Source: a virus
Length of the DNA: 59,999 bases
Reading direction: 5' to 3' (one strand)
IMG/VR virus record: IMGVR_UViG_3300034158_000041
Span: 1-59,999 of that record
Shown here: positions 40,029 through 47,366 of the stretch, in pieces
Position numbering within the stretch: position 1 is the first letter of the stretch
Layout: the number at the start of each line of letters is the position of its first letter
The notes under the pieces: model-generated
What the model was told of the DNA's origin: nothing
Databases searched by the model: none
The model's input: the letters and a program-made list of their open reading frames with translations, nothing else
Position numbers and translations under genes: made by a program

Positions 40029-40199
40029 ATGGAAAATGAAACTTTTTGTATCAAGATACCGTATTGCACTGGAGAAAAGCGAGACGCTTCCTTTTGGAGA
40101 GCGATAACGCATTTGATCGGCATCACATTAGAGGATAAGCAACACGAATTGGGGGATGTAATGCAGATTGAAGTACACTTGATGGAAGTGGAGATTTAA
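40029..40199 (+). CDS. hypothetical protein, 56 aa
   Basis: ATG at 40029, with AT-rich TATCTTAAGAT about 20 bases upstream. Beta-rich (ENETFCIKIPYCTGEK ... GDVMQIEVHLMEVEI). The stop overlaps the next ATG by one base. Not recognised. Confidence 0.5.
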   Translation: MENETFCIKIPYCTGEKRDASFWRAITHLIGITLEDKQHELGDVMQIEVHLMEVEI

Positions 40200-40330
40200 T
40201 GCCAAACGTCTACATTTCAGAACAGGCTTACTTAGAGCTGGAGAAGTACCGCTTGAAAGTGAATGAGCAAACCGGGATAGCCTGCGATCGAAGTCAGGCG
40301 GTTTTGAAGCTGATCAAGGAGAAAGCATGA
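40199..40330 (+). CDS. ribbon-helix-helix-like protein, 43 aa
   Basis: PNVYISEQAYLELEKYRLKV followed by DRSQAVLKLIKEKA resembles the strand-helix-helix DNA-binding fold. In a three-gene plus-strand cassette between two minus-strand structural blocks. Confidence 0.5.
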   Translation: MPNVYISEQAYLELEKYRLKVNEQTGIACDRSQAVLKLIKEKA

Positions 40331-40518
40331 GATGGAATGTTCACCAAGACAGGCTTAACCAGGAAATGCATTTCGAGATCTGCCTTAATGATTCCGATGT
40401 GAGACGATTCCAGGAATTGGGCCTTGATCGAATAGAGAACATTGATTTGGAGACATTCATTCGATACATGATTTATATATCGGAGCATTTCGGAAAGGGG
40501 ACAATCAAGCCCATTTAG
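40327..40518 (+). CDS. hypothetical protein, 63 aa
   Basis: Amphipathic helical protein (FQELGLDRIENIDLETFIRY). Coupled by ATGA to the RHH-like gene. Ends 18 bases before the convergent portal stop. Confidence 0.5.
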   Translation: MRWNVHQDRLNQEMHFEICLNDSDVRRFQELGLDRIENIDLETFIRYMIYISEHFGKGTIKPI

Positions 40519-40535
40519 GCTTGCTTCCCCTCTTT

Positions 40536-41894
40536 TCAGAACAGCCCCCCGCCCTGCGTCGTGGCTTCCTTGGCTATCTGCTTCTGATCTTCTTCGGATT
40601 GCTCATCGGACAACCTGTAGATCCTCTTGGCAGCAGCCTTGGTTGAAGTGATCTTATTCATCACTGCCATCTGCTCGATCTGCATCTGCTGATATTCATC
40701 ATTGGGCAGGCCGTCGTGCCAGTCAATCCCGATCTCCTGCTCTTCCAGTTGGATGCCGTCAAGTTGGGCGGCCAGCCAGATGATCTTCTTGATAGCTGGA
40801 TCGATGTTCAGCCGTAAGCGCTCGACGCGCTTCAAGGGCGCCATCATGCGAAGCCTGAGAGATGTTCCAGACTCTGCTCCTCCAGTCATGCTTTGGCCGA
40901 AAGCCTGCGGACAGGTCTCTGAGATGGCATATAGCTGGCTCATCAAGAATTCTATTTCCTGGAAAGATGCGGTTAGTTGGCCGTCCCAGGTGACATAAAA
41001 AGGCGGGGCTTGCCCCTCTGCCATGGGGAAAACTTTCAGGTTACTATCATAATGGCCCTCGCCCGTGTTGGGGTCTTTGCCTATCGCGTCCTCTGGCACG
41101 CCCATAACCGGTTCGCTGTGAGCATCCAGTATCCTGCCAAGCCTTGTCAGCCTGGTCTCCAGCCTTCTTATGATAGGGTCCAGGGGGGTGTAATCATCGC
41201 AGCCCCATTGGTTTGTGGTGGTGGTCAGGTTGAGAAGAGGAACTACCAGGAAGTCATCTATCTCAGTCTTGTCGATTTGGACATCTTTCTCATCCGAAGC
41301 TATCTTGCCCTGAATAATGTCATACTTGCGGGTTTCAACTTCGCCCCGCCTATGGATCTCTACATGGAGATATGATTGCAGAACATGATTTACGAAATCC
41401 TCCGAGGTCCAAGCCAGAACATGTTCTATAATCTGCCCGCCAGGTGCCTGGATGGGGAACCATTTGGATGGCGCTATGGCCTGAATGTGAACCCTGTCAT
41501 CTTCATCTTTGTAGATCTTGACGGGCCCTACACCGAACCTAGACATGTCCAGAAGGCCCTTATAAGCCTCCGGCCACAAGCCAGTATCACGCCGGAGTTC
41601 TTTGACAGCATCAGAATTGGCGTCATCTACCTTGACATCTGGGGTCTCCCCTATGAGCAGATCCGGCCAGAGGCAGGACAGCCTGCGATGCCAGTTTAGG
41701 ATCAGAATAATCTTCTGGTGTTCTGCCGCACTATTGTGGAAAAGCCTGAGCAGACCAGTATAGACTTTGGTATGATTGCCTTCGAATAGGTCTTGGTTTT
41801 GGGAATAAAGGGTCAATCTGGATTGTTCAGATGCCGGAGGCCACGGCGCGCCCTTATAAAGTATAGATTCCGTATCGTAGATAATTTTAATCAC
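40536..41894 (-). CDS. portal protein, 452 aa
   Basis: Size and position next to the large terminase fit a portal. Features include YKGLLDMSRFGVGPVKIYKD, FLVVPLLNLTTTTNQWGCDD, a helical tunnel region (QEIEFLMSQLYAISETCPQA) and a Gln/Glu-rich helical C-terminus. Portal dodecamers form the DNA entry/exit pore. The start is a GTG at 41894 overlapping the endonuclease stop (GTGA). Its first codons are a recoded copy of the remnant at 42759-42800. Confidence 0.85.
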   Translation of the reverse strand: MIKIIYDTESILYKGAPWPPASEQSRLTLYSQNQDLFEGNHTKVYTGLLRLFHNSAAEHQKIILILNWHRRLSCLWPDLLIGETPDVKVDDANSDAVKELRRDTGLWPEAYKGLLDMSRFGVGPVKIYKDEDDRVHIQAIAPSKWFPIQAPGGQIIEHVLAWTSEDFVNHVLQSYLHVEIHRRGEVETRKYDIIQGKIASDEKDVQIDKTEIDDFLVVPLLNLTTTTNQWGCDDYTPLDPIIRRLETRLTRLGRILDAHSEPVMGVPEDAIGKDPNTGEGHYDSNLKVFPMAEGQAPPFYVTWDGQLTASFQEIEFLMSQLYAISETCPQAFGQSMTGGAESGTSLRLRMMAPLKRVERLRLNIDPAIKKIIWLAAQLDGIQLEEQEIGIDWHDGLPNDEYQQMQIEQMAVMNKITSTKAAAKRIYRLSDEQSEEDQKQIAKEATTQGGGLF

Positions 41895-42727
41895 CCTATG
41901 CTGTCAAATCGATCTTTTTTTCTCTGCAACCACGGTGCATTGCCATCATATAGCCAGTTTCTAATTCGCAACGCATTATTTCTTCCGCTATATCGCAATT
42001 CGGATATTTTACCTTTCGATCTGATTTTTATAGGGTTTAATCCCAAATCGGATACTAACACGCTCATGACATCATTTAAGAATGGAACGGTACCAACCAG
42101 AGCAAACGTTGGTTTCCCGCTTTTATCAAAATATATTGATCCATCGCCGTCGAAATACCCACGGATGTAACTATTTATGAGACGACGCGGAACCTGTTTG
42201 CAGAATTCGAGCGTCAACGACTTTTGGGGGGTTATTCCCAAGCGTTTAAGTGATGATATTAAGGTCAGATTGTCGATAACAACACGAGCAAAATTCAGAT
42301 TCTTCGATTTTCCGCCCATAGAATAATAAATAGATTTATTGCTTTCAACGTCTTCGAGAAAGCCGTTTAAGATGATAGAATCTTTCGCGCTAAGACGGAT
42401 GGCCAATCGGTTCTTTTTTCCACTGTTTATACAGCCGTCCGCTGAAATGAACCCCAGCCAGTACGCTTTTTTCTCGTTGTCTATAACATCGAAAAAATTT
42501 TCGTTTAATGTGTACCGTTGGTGTGCGTGACTATCATCTCTCCTTTTTACTCTCATCCGATCTAATGCGTAATAAACCGCCGGCGTGGTTACATCATATT
42601 GCCGCGCGATCTCTGGAGCATCAACTCCATTTTTATAAAGTTCAGCGCATCCAAAATACCATTCTTTCGGTATGTATTTTGTAGGAGACACGATCTTAAT
42701 CGAGATTATTCTATTTTTGTTTTCCAT
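41891..42727 (-). CDS. LAGLIDADG homing endonuclease, 278 aa
   Basis: Two LAGLIDADG helices: AYWLGFISADGCI (about 88-100) and SYIRGYFDGDGSI (about 186-198), so it is a single-chain enzyme. The N-terminal 60 residues look like a helix-turn-helix (PEIARQYDVTTPAVYYALDR). It sits between the terminase and portal genes with its own TATA-like sequence and is probably a free-standing homing gene that targets the portal 5' end. Confidence 0.85.
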   Translation of the reverse strand: MENKNRIISIKIVSPTKYIPKEWYFGCAELYKNGVDAPEIARQYDVTTPAVYYALDRMRVKRRDDSHAHQRYTLNENFFDVIDNEKKAYWLGFISADGCINSGKKNRLAIRLSAKDSIILNGFLEDVESNKSIYYSMGGKSKNLNFARVVIDNLTLISSLKRLGITPQKSLTLEFCKQVPRRLINSYIRGYFDGDGSIYFDKSGKPTFALVGTVPFLNDVMSVLVSDLGLNPIKIRSKGKISELRYSGRNNALRIRNWLYDGNAPWLQRKKDRFDSIG

Positions 42728-42758
42728 ACACTATCAATGGCGCGCATACTATATATAC
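42728..42758 (-). promoter_or_regulatory. TATA promoter of the homing endonuclease
   Basis: Read on the minus strand, GAGTATATATAGTATG lies about 18-32 bases before the endonuclease ATG at 42727, the normal archaeal TATA distance for a leaderless start. Confidence 0.5.
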
Positions 42759-42800
42759 TCATGCTCCTTTGTAGAGAATGGAATCGGTGGAATAGATCAT
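42759..42800 (-). pseudogene. remnant of the original portal start (13 codons)
   Basis: An ATG at 42800 overlaps the large terminase stop (ATGA), as expected of the natural portal start. It encodes MIYSTDSILYKGA and then a TGA. The intact portal begins MIKIIYDTESILYKGAPWPP. The shared segment IY-x-T-x-SILYKGA has 10 identical residues; nine use a different synonymous codon and only the first (Ile, ATC) is unchanged. So this looks like the displaced original 5' end, cut off by insertion of the endonuclease cassette. Confidence 0.75.
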
Positions 42801-44062
42801 GTTATTAGCCTCATTTTTCTAAGCTCTCTGGCAGCCTCGCGAGATATATAACGGTTGCAATCGCAAATGTGGTCAGGACTTCCCGATCCACCTTTAATAA
42901 ACATGTCAATGCCCTGCGCCTGCTTCTTCTCGTCCCATCGCAGATCGCTTAAGCCCCAGATGGTCTTCTCGCATTTGTTAAAGATCTTCCAGCGACCCAG
43001 TGATAGCAATGTCGTGACGTCCTCAACACCGGGCAAAATGGCATTGTCGGCACTATGAACGCCCTGCAATTGGGGATATTTGCTTTGTCGGATCTCACGT
43101 TGAAATCCTGGCTCTTCTGGAGGTACTAAGATCTTTTGGGGAAACACCGGCTTGTCCTTCCAGTAGCAAAGCCTGGCCAGGTCTGCTATGTACTCTGAAT
43201 TGGTCTTTTGCTTCTGTTCGGTCTTGGAATCCCAATAGACCTCTTTCAGGCAGTACCAAACACCGCCCGACAGGCCCCAAAGAGCAGCACAGAAGGGGTT
43301 ACTGATTCCATAATCCATGCCCACAAGGTATTCTATGAAATTGTCAGGAATCTGGGAGACAACAAACCCCGCATTGGGATCTTCGTCAAAGAATGAGAAT
43401 ACCCGGCCTTCGGCAGCTACCCACAGACCCTCGATGAATCTCCTATAAAGGACGGTGCCTTTGGGATATTTCTTTTTCAGTGACGCAATATAAGAAGGAT
43501 CTAGGAAAGTGTTTTCATCCAGGATGAACCGCCAGGATCTCAGTTCTTTCCTGCCGTCCAGGGCGAAGCCGAGCTCATCTTCTCGATCTATAAGCTTCTT
43601 GATATAATGCTGAGGCGGGCCCGGGTTCATTGAGCCGATGAATACAGATCCTGTAGCCGATAGCCTGGTATCAAGCATCTCATAGAAGTTCTGAGGCCAC
43701 AGCACGACCTCATCACCTATCGCAATAGGTGTCTCCATGCCCTGAATACGTTCAACAGCGCCTTCGTTGGTGGCCCCTTCCACCCAGCACTCGCGACCGA
43801 ATACCTTCAGGGTCTTGGAGCTGCGATTGTATTTTACATGACCGGGGAATTTCTGTTGAAGAGGAATAATGAAATTGCGTTGAAGGGAGCCCTGTGTTTT
43901 GCCGATAAATATCGGGTGGCCCTTGGTAAGATTCTTAATTGCTTTCAGAGTGCAATATTGCTGGATCTCCGTCTTGCCGCTTCTCACAGACCCGTACATC
44001 AGGGTTTGGCGGGTCTTCAGGCAATCCAGGTACACATCGGCCTGTTTGGGTAGAAAGGGCAT
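42797..44062 (-). CDS. terminase large subunit, 421 aa
   Basis: ATPase domain: Walker A GSVRSGKT (about 25-32) near the N-terminus, a Walker-B-like hydrophobic run ending in IGDEV (about 115-119), then the nuclease domain with GMDYGISNPF (first catalytic Asp) and a C-terminal D-rich region. It packages DNA into the prohead, cutting concatemers. No HNH domain. Its 5' end overlaps the small subunit gene by 128 bases in a different frame. Confidence 0.9.
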   Translation of the reverse strand: MPFLPKQADVYLDCLKTRQTLMYGSVRSGKTEIQQYCTLKAIKNLTKGHPIFIGKTQGSLQRNFIIPLQQKFPGHVKYNRSSKTLKVFGRECWVEGATNEGAVERIQGMETPIAIGDEVVLWPQNFYEMLDTRLSATGSVFIGSMNPGPPQHYIKKLIDREDELGFALDGRKELRSWRFILDENTFLDPSYIASLKKKYPKGTVLYRRFIEGLWVAAEGRVFSFFDEDPNAGFVVSQIPDNFIEYLVGMDYGISNPFCAALWGLSGGVWYCLKEVYWDSKTEQKQKTNSEYIADLARLCYWKDKPVFPQKILVPPEEPGFQREIRQSKYPQLQGVHSADNAILPGVEDVTTLLSLGRWKIFNKCEKTIWGLSDLRWDEKKQAQGIDMFIKGGSGSPDHICDCNRYISREAARELRKMRLIT

Positions 44063-44507
44063 GGGTCTCTAACGCATCCGTGAATTGGGAAAGCAGCTTT
44101 TCATCGCCGTCTGGGTCTCCGGGCTCTTCCTCTCTCCTCTGTTCTAAGAGACGTTCCAAGGCAGCAGACCATTTGTCCATCTTATAGGGGTCTGCTATGC
44201 CGGCCAGGAGCCCTTTGTGGATTGTGATGGCTTCATCGATGAGGGAAAGCCTGGCGTCGGGGCCAAAAGTAACTATTTTTATGGGCTTATCAGATTTCGG
44301 TTTTTCCTGCGATACTTTGGGCGTGTTACTTCCGTTGTGCTTTCCACGCCTATCTTTACGAGAAAGGCCGTTCTTGATGGCTATTCTGCTTATAACCATC
44401 TTTCTTGTATGATCGCCTAAACGCTTTGCAGCGATCTCTTCATAATCAAGCCGATCTTCCTTCAGATCATCTATGATTGCTTGCTTGATTTCTTCAGAAA
44501 TTGCCAC
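43935..44507 (-). CDS. terminase small subunit, 190 aa
   Basis: N-terminal helix-turn-helix-like segment (DYEEIAAKRLGDHTRKMVIS) typical of DNA-recognising small terminases, a central helical region (LSLIDEAITIHKGLLAGIAD) and a disordered C-terminus that overlaps the large subunit gene. Start is a GTG at 44507; TTTATAG lies 12-18 bases upstream on this strand. Position directly upstream of the large subunit supports the call. Confidence 0.75.
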   Translation of the reverse strand: MAISEEIKQAIIDDLKEDRLDYEEIAAKRLGDHTRKMVISRIAIKNGLSRKDRRGKHNGSNTPKVSQEKPKSDKPIKIVTFGPDARLSLIDEAITIHKGLLAGIADPYKMDKWSAALERLLEQRREEEPGDPDGDEKLLSQFTDALETHALSTQTGRCVPGLPEDPPNPDVRVCEKRQDGDPAILHSESN

Positions 44508-44607
44508 ATGGAATCAATCCTATAAAGTAGAAAATCGCCGGTTAGCCCAGCATGTCAATTTAGTCAGTTTCCCGACAATTCAAGTTTCCTGTCGTAACAA
44601 GGTTAAA

Positions 44608-44681
44608 AGCCATCTGCATGATTCGAACATGCGACCTGCAGTTTACCGAACTGCCACTCTAACCAACTGAGCTAAGATGGC
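44608..44681 (-). tRNA. tRNA-Thr (anticodon GGU), with C33
   Basis: Clear cloverleaf on the minus strand: acceptor GCCATCT/AGATGGC, D-arm with AGTTGGTTA loop, anticodon stem GCAGT/ACTGC, T-stem GCATG/CATGC with loop TTCGAAT, variable loop AGGTC, and discriminator U at 44608. The anticodon loop reads TCGGTAA, giving anticodon GGU (Thr). Position 33, normally U, is C. No CCA is encoded, as usual for archaea. It lies in the same strand orientation as the following terminase genes. Confidence 0.85.
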
Positions 44682-44883
44682 GATAAGTAGGATAGGCAGC
44701 GGTTAGACCGCCGCACGATTGAAGTTTCCTACGAACGAGGAAGATCGGCCTGGAAAGGAGAGATAGGAAACCAGGCCGCTTTGCTAGATAATCAGTGAAA
44801 GCCGATGATCGGTCCACGCCCGATACACGCAGGCCATGATACCCCCGTATCACTACAAATCTTGTTTCCTGTCTATTTATACC
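44682..44883. other. structured non-coding spacer
   Basis: 202 bases without a convincing gene. It contains small inverted repeats: GGCCTGG/CCAGGCC (44747-44753 and 44771-44777), GCGGT/ACCGC near 44698, and CCGAT/ATCGG near 44802. These could be part of a tRNA precursor leader, a terminator for the upstream gene or a small RNA. Confidence 0.35.
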
Positions 44884-45123
44884 TTAGCATTTGGGACACT
44901 TATTATAACAATATAGCCAATTGCACACCCTTTGGCAAGGGCCCTGGCATCGGCTGCGCGGAACTATGGGCATGTGTGGGCTCTTGGTCAAGGAATCAGA
45001 AGATCCTTCCAGAGTCATGTCACAGGCAGTGCAGGTTTCTGACTTCTGATATGTGGTTGCATATGCTGCAATACCAATAGCCATGAGTACAATCAAGGCT
45101 GCTATCAAGAGATATTTTCTCAT
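44884..45123 (-). CDS. small secreted cysteine-rich protein, 79 aa
   Basis: Start at 45123 (MRKYLLIAALIVLM) has TTATTTATAG about 25 bases upstream, fitting a leaderless transcript. Signal-peptide-like N-terminus followed by two cysteine clusters (CTACD; CQGPCQRVCN and CYNKCPKC), suggesting disulfides or metal binding outside the cell. A longer start at 45195 is unlikely. Confidence 0.6.
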   Translation of the reverse strand: MRKYLLIAALIVLMAIGIAAYATTYQKSETCTACDMTLEGSSDSLTKSPHMPIVPRSRCQGPCQRVCNWLYCYNKCPKC

Positions 45124-45163
45124 ACCATCGGATAGGTTTCTGGCTATAAATAACTTTCGCCTG

Positions 45164-45343
45164 TCAGATAGTAAAGGATCTATTAAGATCTTCATATGAG
45201 ATATGACCGACGTCTCGCGAAAACCTTTTGGCTTCTGCTGCTATCTTCGGGTCTCGGAGTATTCGCTTAAAGGAACAGGCAAAACATAATCCATCCTTCC
45301 CAGCTTCCTTTTCCGATATATCCTTTCCGCATTTGCATTTCAT
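45164..45343 (-). CDS. zinc-finger protein, 59 aa
   Basis: MKCKCGKDISEKEAGKDGLC followed by FACSFKR gives a C-x-C-x16-C-x2-C zinc site; the rest is helical and basic. Start at 45343 preferred over 45352. Possibly nucleic-acid-binding. Confidence 0.55.
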   Translation of the reverse strand: MKCKCGKDISEKEAGKDGLCFACSFKRILRDPKIAAEAKRFSRDVGHISYEDLNRSFTI

Positions 45344-45348
45344 GCCTA

Positions 45349-45471
45349 TCATCCCACATGATGCTTTCTAAATCTCTTGACCTCATCAGGTTCCGGGTCT
45401 CGCAAGAAAACAAAGTTCGGCGAAGTCATGACGCGGGGCTTTTCATCAGATGGATTGGAAGAGGAAAGCAT
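45349..45471 (-). CDS. possible small protein, 40 aa
   Basis: Frame between two genes encoding VFLRDPEPDEVKRFRKHHVG at its end. It is in the same frame as the preceding gene beyond its stop, so it could be a remnant of a longer form. Existence uncertain. Confidence 0.35.
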   Translation of the reverse strand: MLSSSNPSDEKPRVMTSPNFVFLRDPEPDEVKRFRKHHVG

Positions 45472-45519
45472 GTGGACCTCGATAGCATACGCTTCAGCGC
45501 GATTGCTCGCGCCTTCTGG

Positions 45520-45876
45520 TTATACCGCACCAGGCACGGAAGAATTAAACTTAATAGCCTTTAGGAAATCGCGATCTAGGTGAGACTTTTTAGGACTAGA
45601 ATTGCCATCGTTGTAAATTTGACATTGACAAAACGCATATCCGCGCGAGTCATATCGTATGACTTCATTGCATTTTCTGCAAGATTTAGGGCCCGCGTTT
45701 AGCTTAACTTCTTCGGAACCTGTAAAATAAGGATGATCTGTTTTAGTATCATGCCAGGAAAGCAAGCATACAGACGCTTCTATTGCCTTCCAGGATGTGC
45801 CAACCTTCGACTTATGGCCTTCGTGGGCTAATCGCCCGCGCGCTTTGTACTCTTTTCCACTAGAGTTGGCATGCAC
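45520..45876 (-). CDS. zinc-binding protein, 118 aa
   Basis: Residues about 67-84 CRKCNEVIRYDSRGYAFCQC form a C-x2-C-x13-C-x-C-like zinc knuckle. The N-terminal half is basic. TATTTATAG lies about 25-30 bases upstream of the ATG, suggesting an own promoter. Not recognised. Confidence 0.5.
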   Translation of the reverse strand: MHANSSGKEYKARGRLAHEGHKSKVGTSWKAIEASVCLLSWHDTKTDHPYFTGSEEVKLNAGPKSCRKCNEVIRYDSRGYAFCQCQIYNDGNSSPKKSHLDRDFLKAIKFNSSVPGAV

Positions 45877-45907
45877 AAAATGTAATTGAAACTATTACTA
45901 TAAATAA

Positions 45908-46405
45908 CTACCTATCGTCTGGAAAATTCAAGCAACTAAATGCTTTGAAAAGTTTCCTAGCCTCCGCATCGTATGCCAATGCCGCATCTATCTCGGTATC
46001 GAAGTATCCTATATGTATCCGAGACCCATTCATTTTTATTCTGGCCCGCCATCTCTTGTCTCGGGCTTCCCAGTCAACCCCTTTATATTTGCTGCTAGTG
46101 ATACGATTCTGTTTCCTGCTGTTCTGGCAATTTTCTCGACACGTCGCGATTCTAAGATTTTCTCTCCGATTATCCAAACCATCGTGGTTTATATGATCTA
46201 TCTGTTCGTCGTCGCGAAGTTTTCTATCCAGCATCCGTTCCATAATCACGCGATGCATCAACACGCCAGCCACACGCGTTGACATCCGCATTGCATATGC
46301 ACGCGTGTTTACGTGACTGCGACACGCGCACCATTTCTCTTCGCTTAGTTCAACGTCTTCCCGACTTATTGTCACCATTTTGCCACCCGCAAGACGAATT
46401 TTCAT
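45908..46405 (-). CDS. HNH endonuclease with AP2 DNA-binding domain, 165 aa
   Basis: Residues 50-88 contain an HNH motif: MHRVIMERMLDRKL, then DHINHDGLDNRRENLRIATC. Residues 104-156 form an AP2/ERF domain: SSKYKGVDWEARDKRWRARI followed by IGYFDTEIDAALAYD. HNH-AP2 proteins are phage mobile endonucleases that recognise DNA with the AP2 part. Coupled by overlap to the zinc-ribbon gene upstream. No recoded duplicate of a neighbour was seen here. Confidence 0.85.
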   Translation of the reverse strand: MKIRLAGGKMVTISREDVELSEEKWCACRSHVNTRAYAMRMSTRVAGVLMHRVIMERMLDRKLRDDEQIDHINHDGLDNRRENLRIATCRENCQNSRKQNRITSSKYKGVDWEARDKRWRARIKMNGSRIHIGYFDTEIDAALAYDAEARKLFKAFSCLNFPDDR

Positions 46406-46530
46406 TTGATGCCCCGCACGCGTTCCTTATTCCAGTACGGGCTTTTGCATTTTGGGCAATTCTTTGGAGGCTTGTCGCTCCGAGGAATCCAGGAATGACC
46501 GCAGCGATTACAGGAAAGATGAGGAAGCAT
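46402..46530 (-). CDS. zinc-ribbon mini-protein, 42 aa
   Basis: SCNRCGHSWIPRSDKPPKNC followed by PKCKSPYWN gives two C-x2-C pairs, the pattern of a small archaeal and phage zinc-ribbon family. ATGA overlap with the HNH gene. Confidence 0.6.
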   Translation of the reverse strand: MLPHLSCNRCGHSWIPRSDKPPKNCPKCKSPYWNKERVRGIK

Positions 46531-46706
46531 CAAACCTCCTGTCCGTCTTTATCGAAGACCATTGATCCGAGATGTGAATGCACCGTCACAAAATCGTCTT
46601 TCTTCCTTGCACTGAAACAGATTGTGCCGACTTCTCCAAATCGATCACAGTAGGCATAATACATTTTGCTTTTGATTTCATTAGATACATCTGATAAATT
46701 TATCAT
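46530..46706 (-). CDS. hypothetical protein, 58 aa
   Basis: Not recognised. Start at 46706 (MINLSDVSNE) overlaps the upstream stop. Beta-rich C-terminal half. Overlaps the zinc-ribbon start by one base. Confidence 0.5.
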   Translation of the reverse strand: MINLSDVSNEIKSKMYYAYCDRFGEVGTICFSARKKDDFVTVHSHLGSMVFDKDGQEV

Positions 46707-46885
46707 GCTTTTCCCTTGCAACTTGCCACCGCGTCTATGCAATTATCGCACGCCGGGTAGTACACTCGCGTCTTGATACCTTCTCTGATCTCATACTTCC
46801 ACATCTTACCGCCCCCCATATCACAATTCGAACCGCAAAAGTGACATGAGGATGAACCTCTGACATGAATAATCGGATGCTTCAT
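46703..46885 (-). CDS. zinc-binding small protein, 60 aa
   Basis: Contains CHFCGSNCDMGGG and a later CDNC, a zinc-knuckle pattern. Start at 46885 (MKHPIIHV) overlaps the upstream stop. Not recognised. Confidence 0.5.
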   Translation of the reverse strand: MKHPIIHVRGSSSCHFCGSNCDMGGGKMWKYEIREGIKTRVYYPACDNCIDAVASCKGKA

Positions 46886-47019
46886 GCTTTCCTCTTCAGC
46901 ATACAATCGTATGCGTGGTGGTCCCACATAGCACACCCTTCCCGTTGGCATCTATCATCGAGTAAAATATCCATCGCCCTTCCGATAAAACGAAGAGGGC
47001 ATATTGCATCATCTTTCAT
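46882..47019 (-). CDS. hypothetical protein, 45 aa
   Basis: Short frame with three or four cysteines (AICPLRFIGRAMDILLDDRC). ATGA overlaps on both ends. Existence supported by coupling. Confidence 0.45.
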   Translation of the reverse strand: MKDDAICPLRFIGRAMDILLDDRCQREGCAMWDHHAYDCMLKRKA

Positions 47020-47138
47020 TTACGGTACCCCATATGATAAAGATACACGATCCCGTCTCTTTCTTCAGATTTCACCATTTCTTTGTTGCGAAACGGTTTC
47101 CCGCATTCGTTACAAATAAAATCGGTTGTGGGGTTCAC
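47016..47138 (-). CDS. treble-clef-like zinc protein, 40 aa
   Basis: Starts at a GTG (47138) overlapping the upstream stop (GTGA). FICNECGKPFRNKEMVKSEE is a typical viral small zinc motif. Function unknown. Confidence 0.45.
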   Translation of the reverse strand: MNPTTDFICNECGKPFRNKEMVKSEERDGIVYLYHMGYRK

Positions 47139-47293
47139 AGCACAACACCGTCCATTGCGATCCTCACTCCACAAACATCAACTTGATTTTCGCCGTACAA
47201 ATTCCTGAAATACTGCATTGCTTCCTGTGGTGTCTTGTCTTCTGTTATCGAATCGATGCTTTCCCCGTTTACCATTAAATCGTACTTTGCCAT
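47135..47293 (-). CDS. hypothetical protein, 52 aa
   Basis: First gene of a short transcript: TATATA at 47318-47324 on the minus strand lies about 25-30 bases from the ATG. Not recognised. Ends in the GTGA overlap with the zinc protein. Confidence 0.5.
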   Translation of the reverse strand: MAKYDLMVNGESIDSITEDKTPQEAMQYFRNLYGENQVDVCGVRIAMDGVVL

Positions 47294-47309
47294 AGATACT
47301 ACTATACGC

Positions 47310-47330
47310 CTATGAGCATATATACTTATC
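47310..47330 (-). promoter_or_regulatory. TATA promoter for the small zinc-protein operon
   Basis: Minus-strand GATAAGTATATATGCTC, with its TATATA about 25-31 nt before the ATG at 47293, the spacing of a leaderless archaeal transcript. Confidence 0.5.
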
Positions 47331-47366
47331 GGTACGGTCTGCTGCCTAATCTGGCAGGTCTTGGAT

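Noticed and set aside
44659-44853. Minus-strand open frame over the tRNA-Thr and spacer
   Set aside because: It covers the tRNA itself and has no motif; the cloverleaf is clear.
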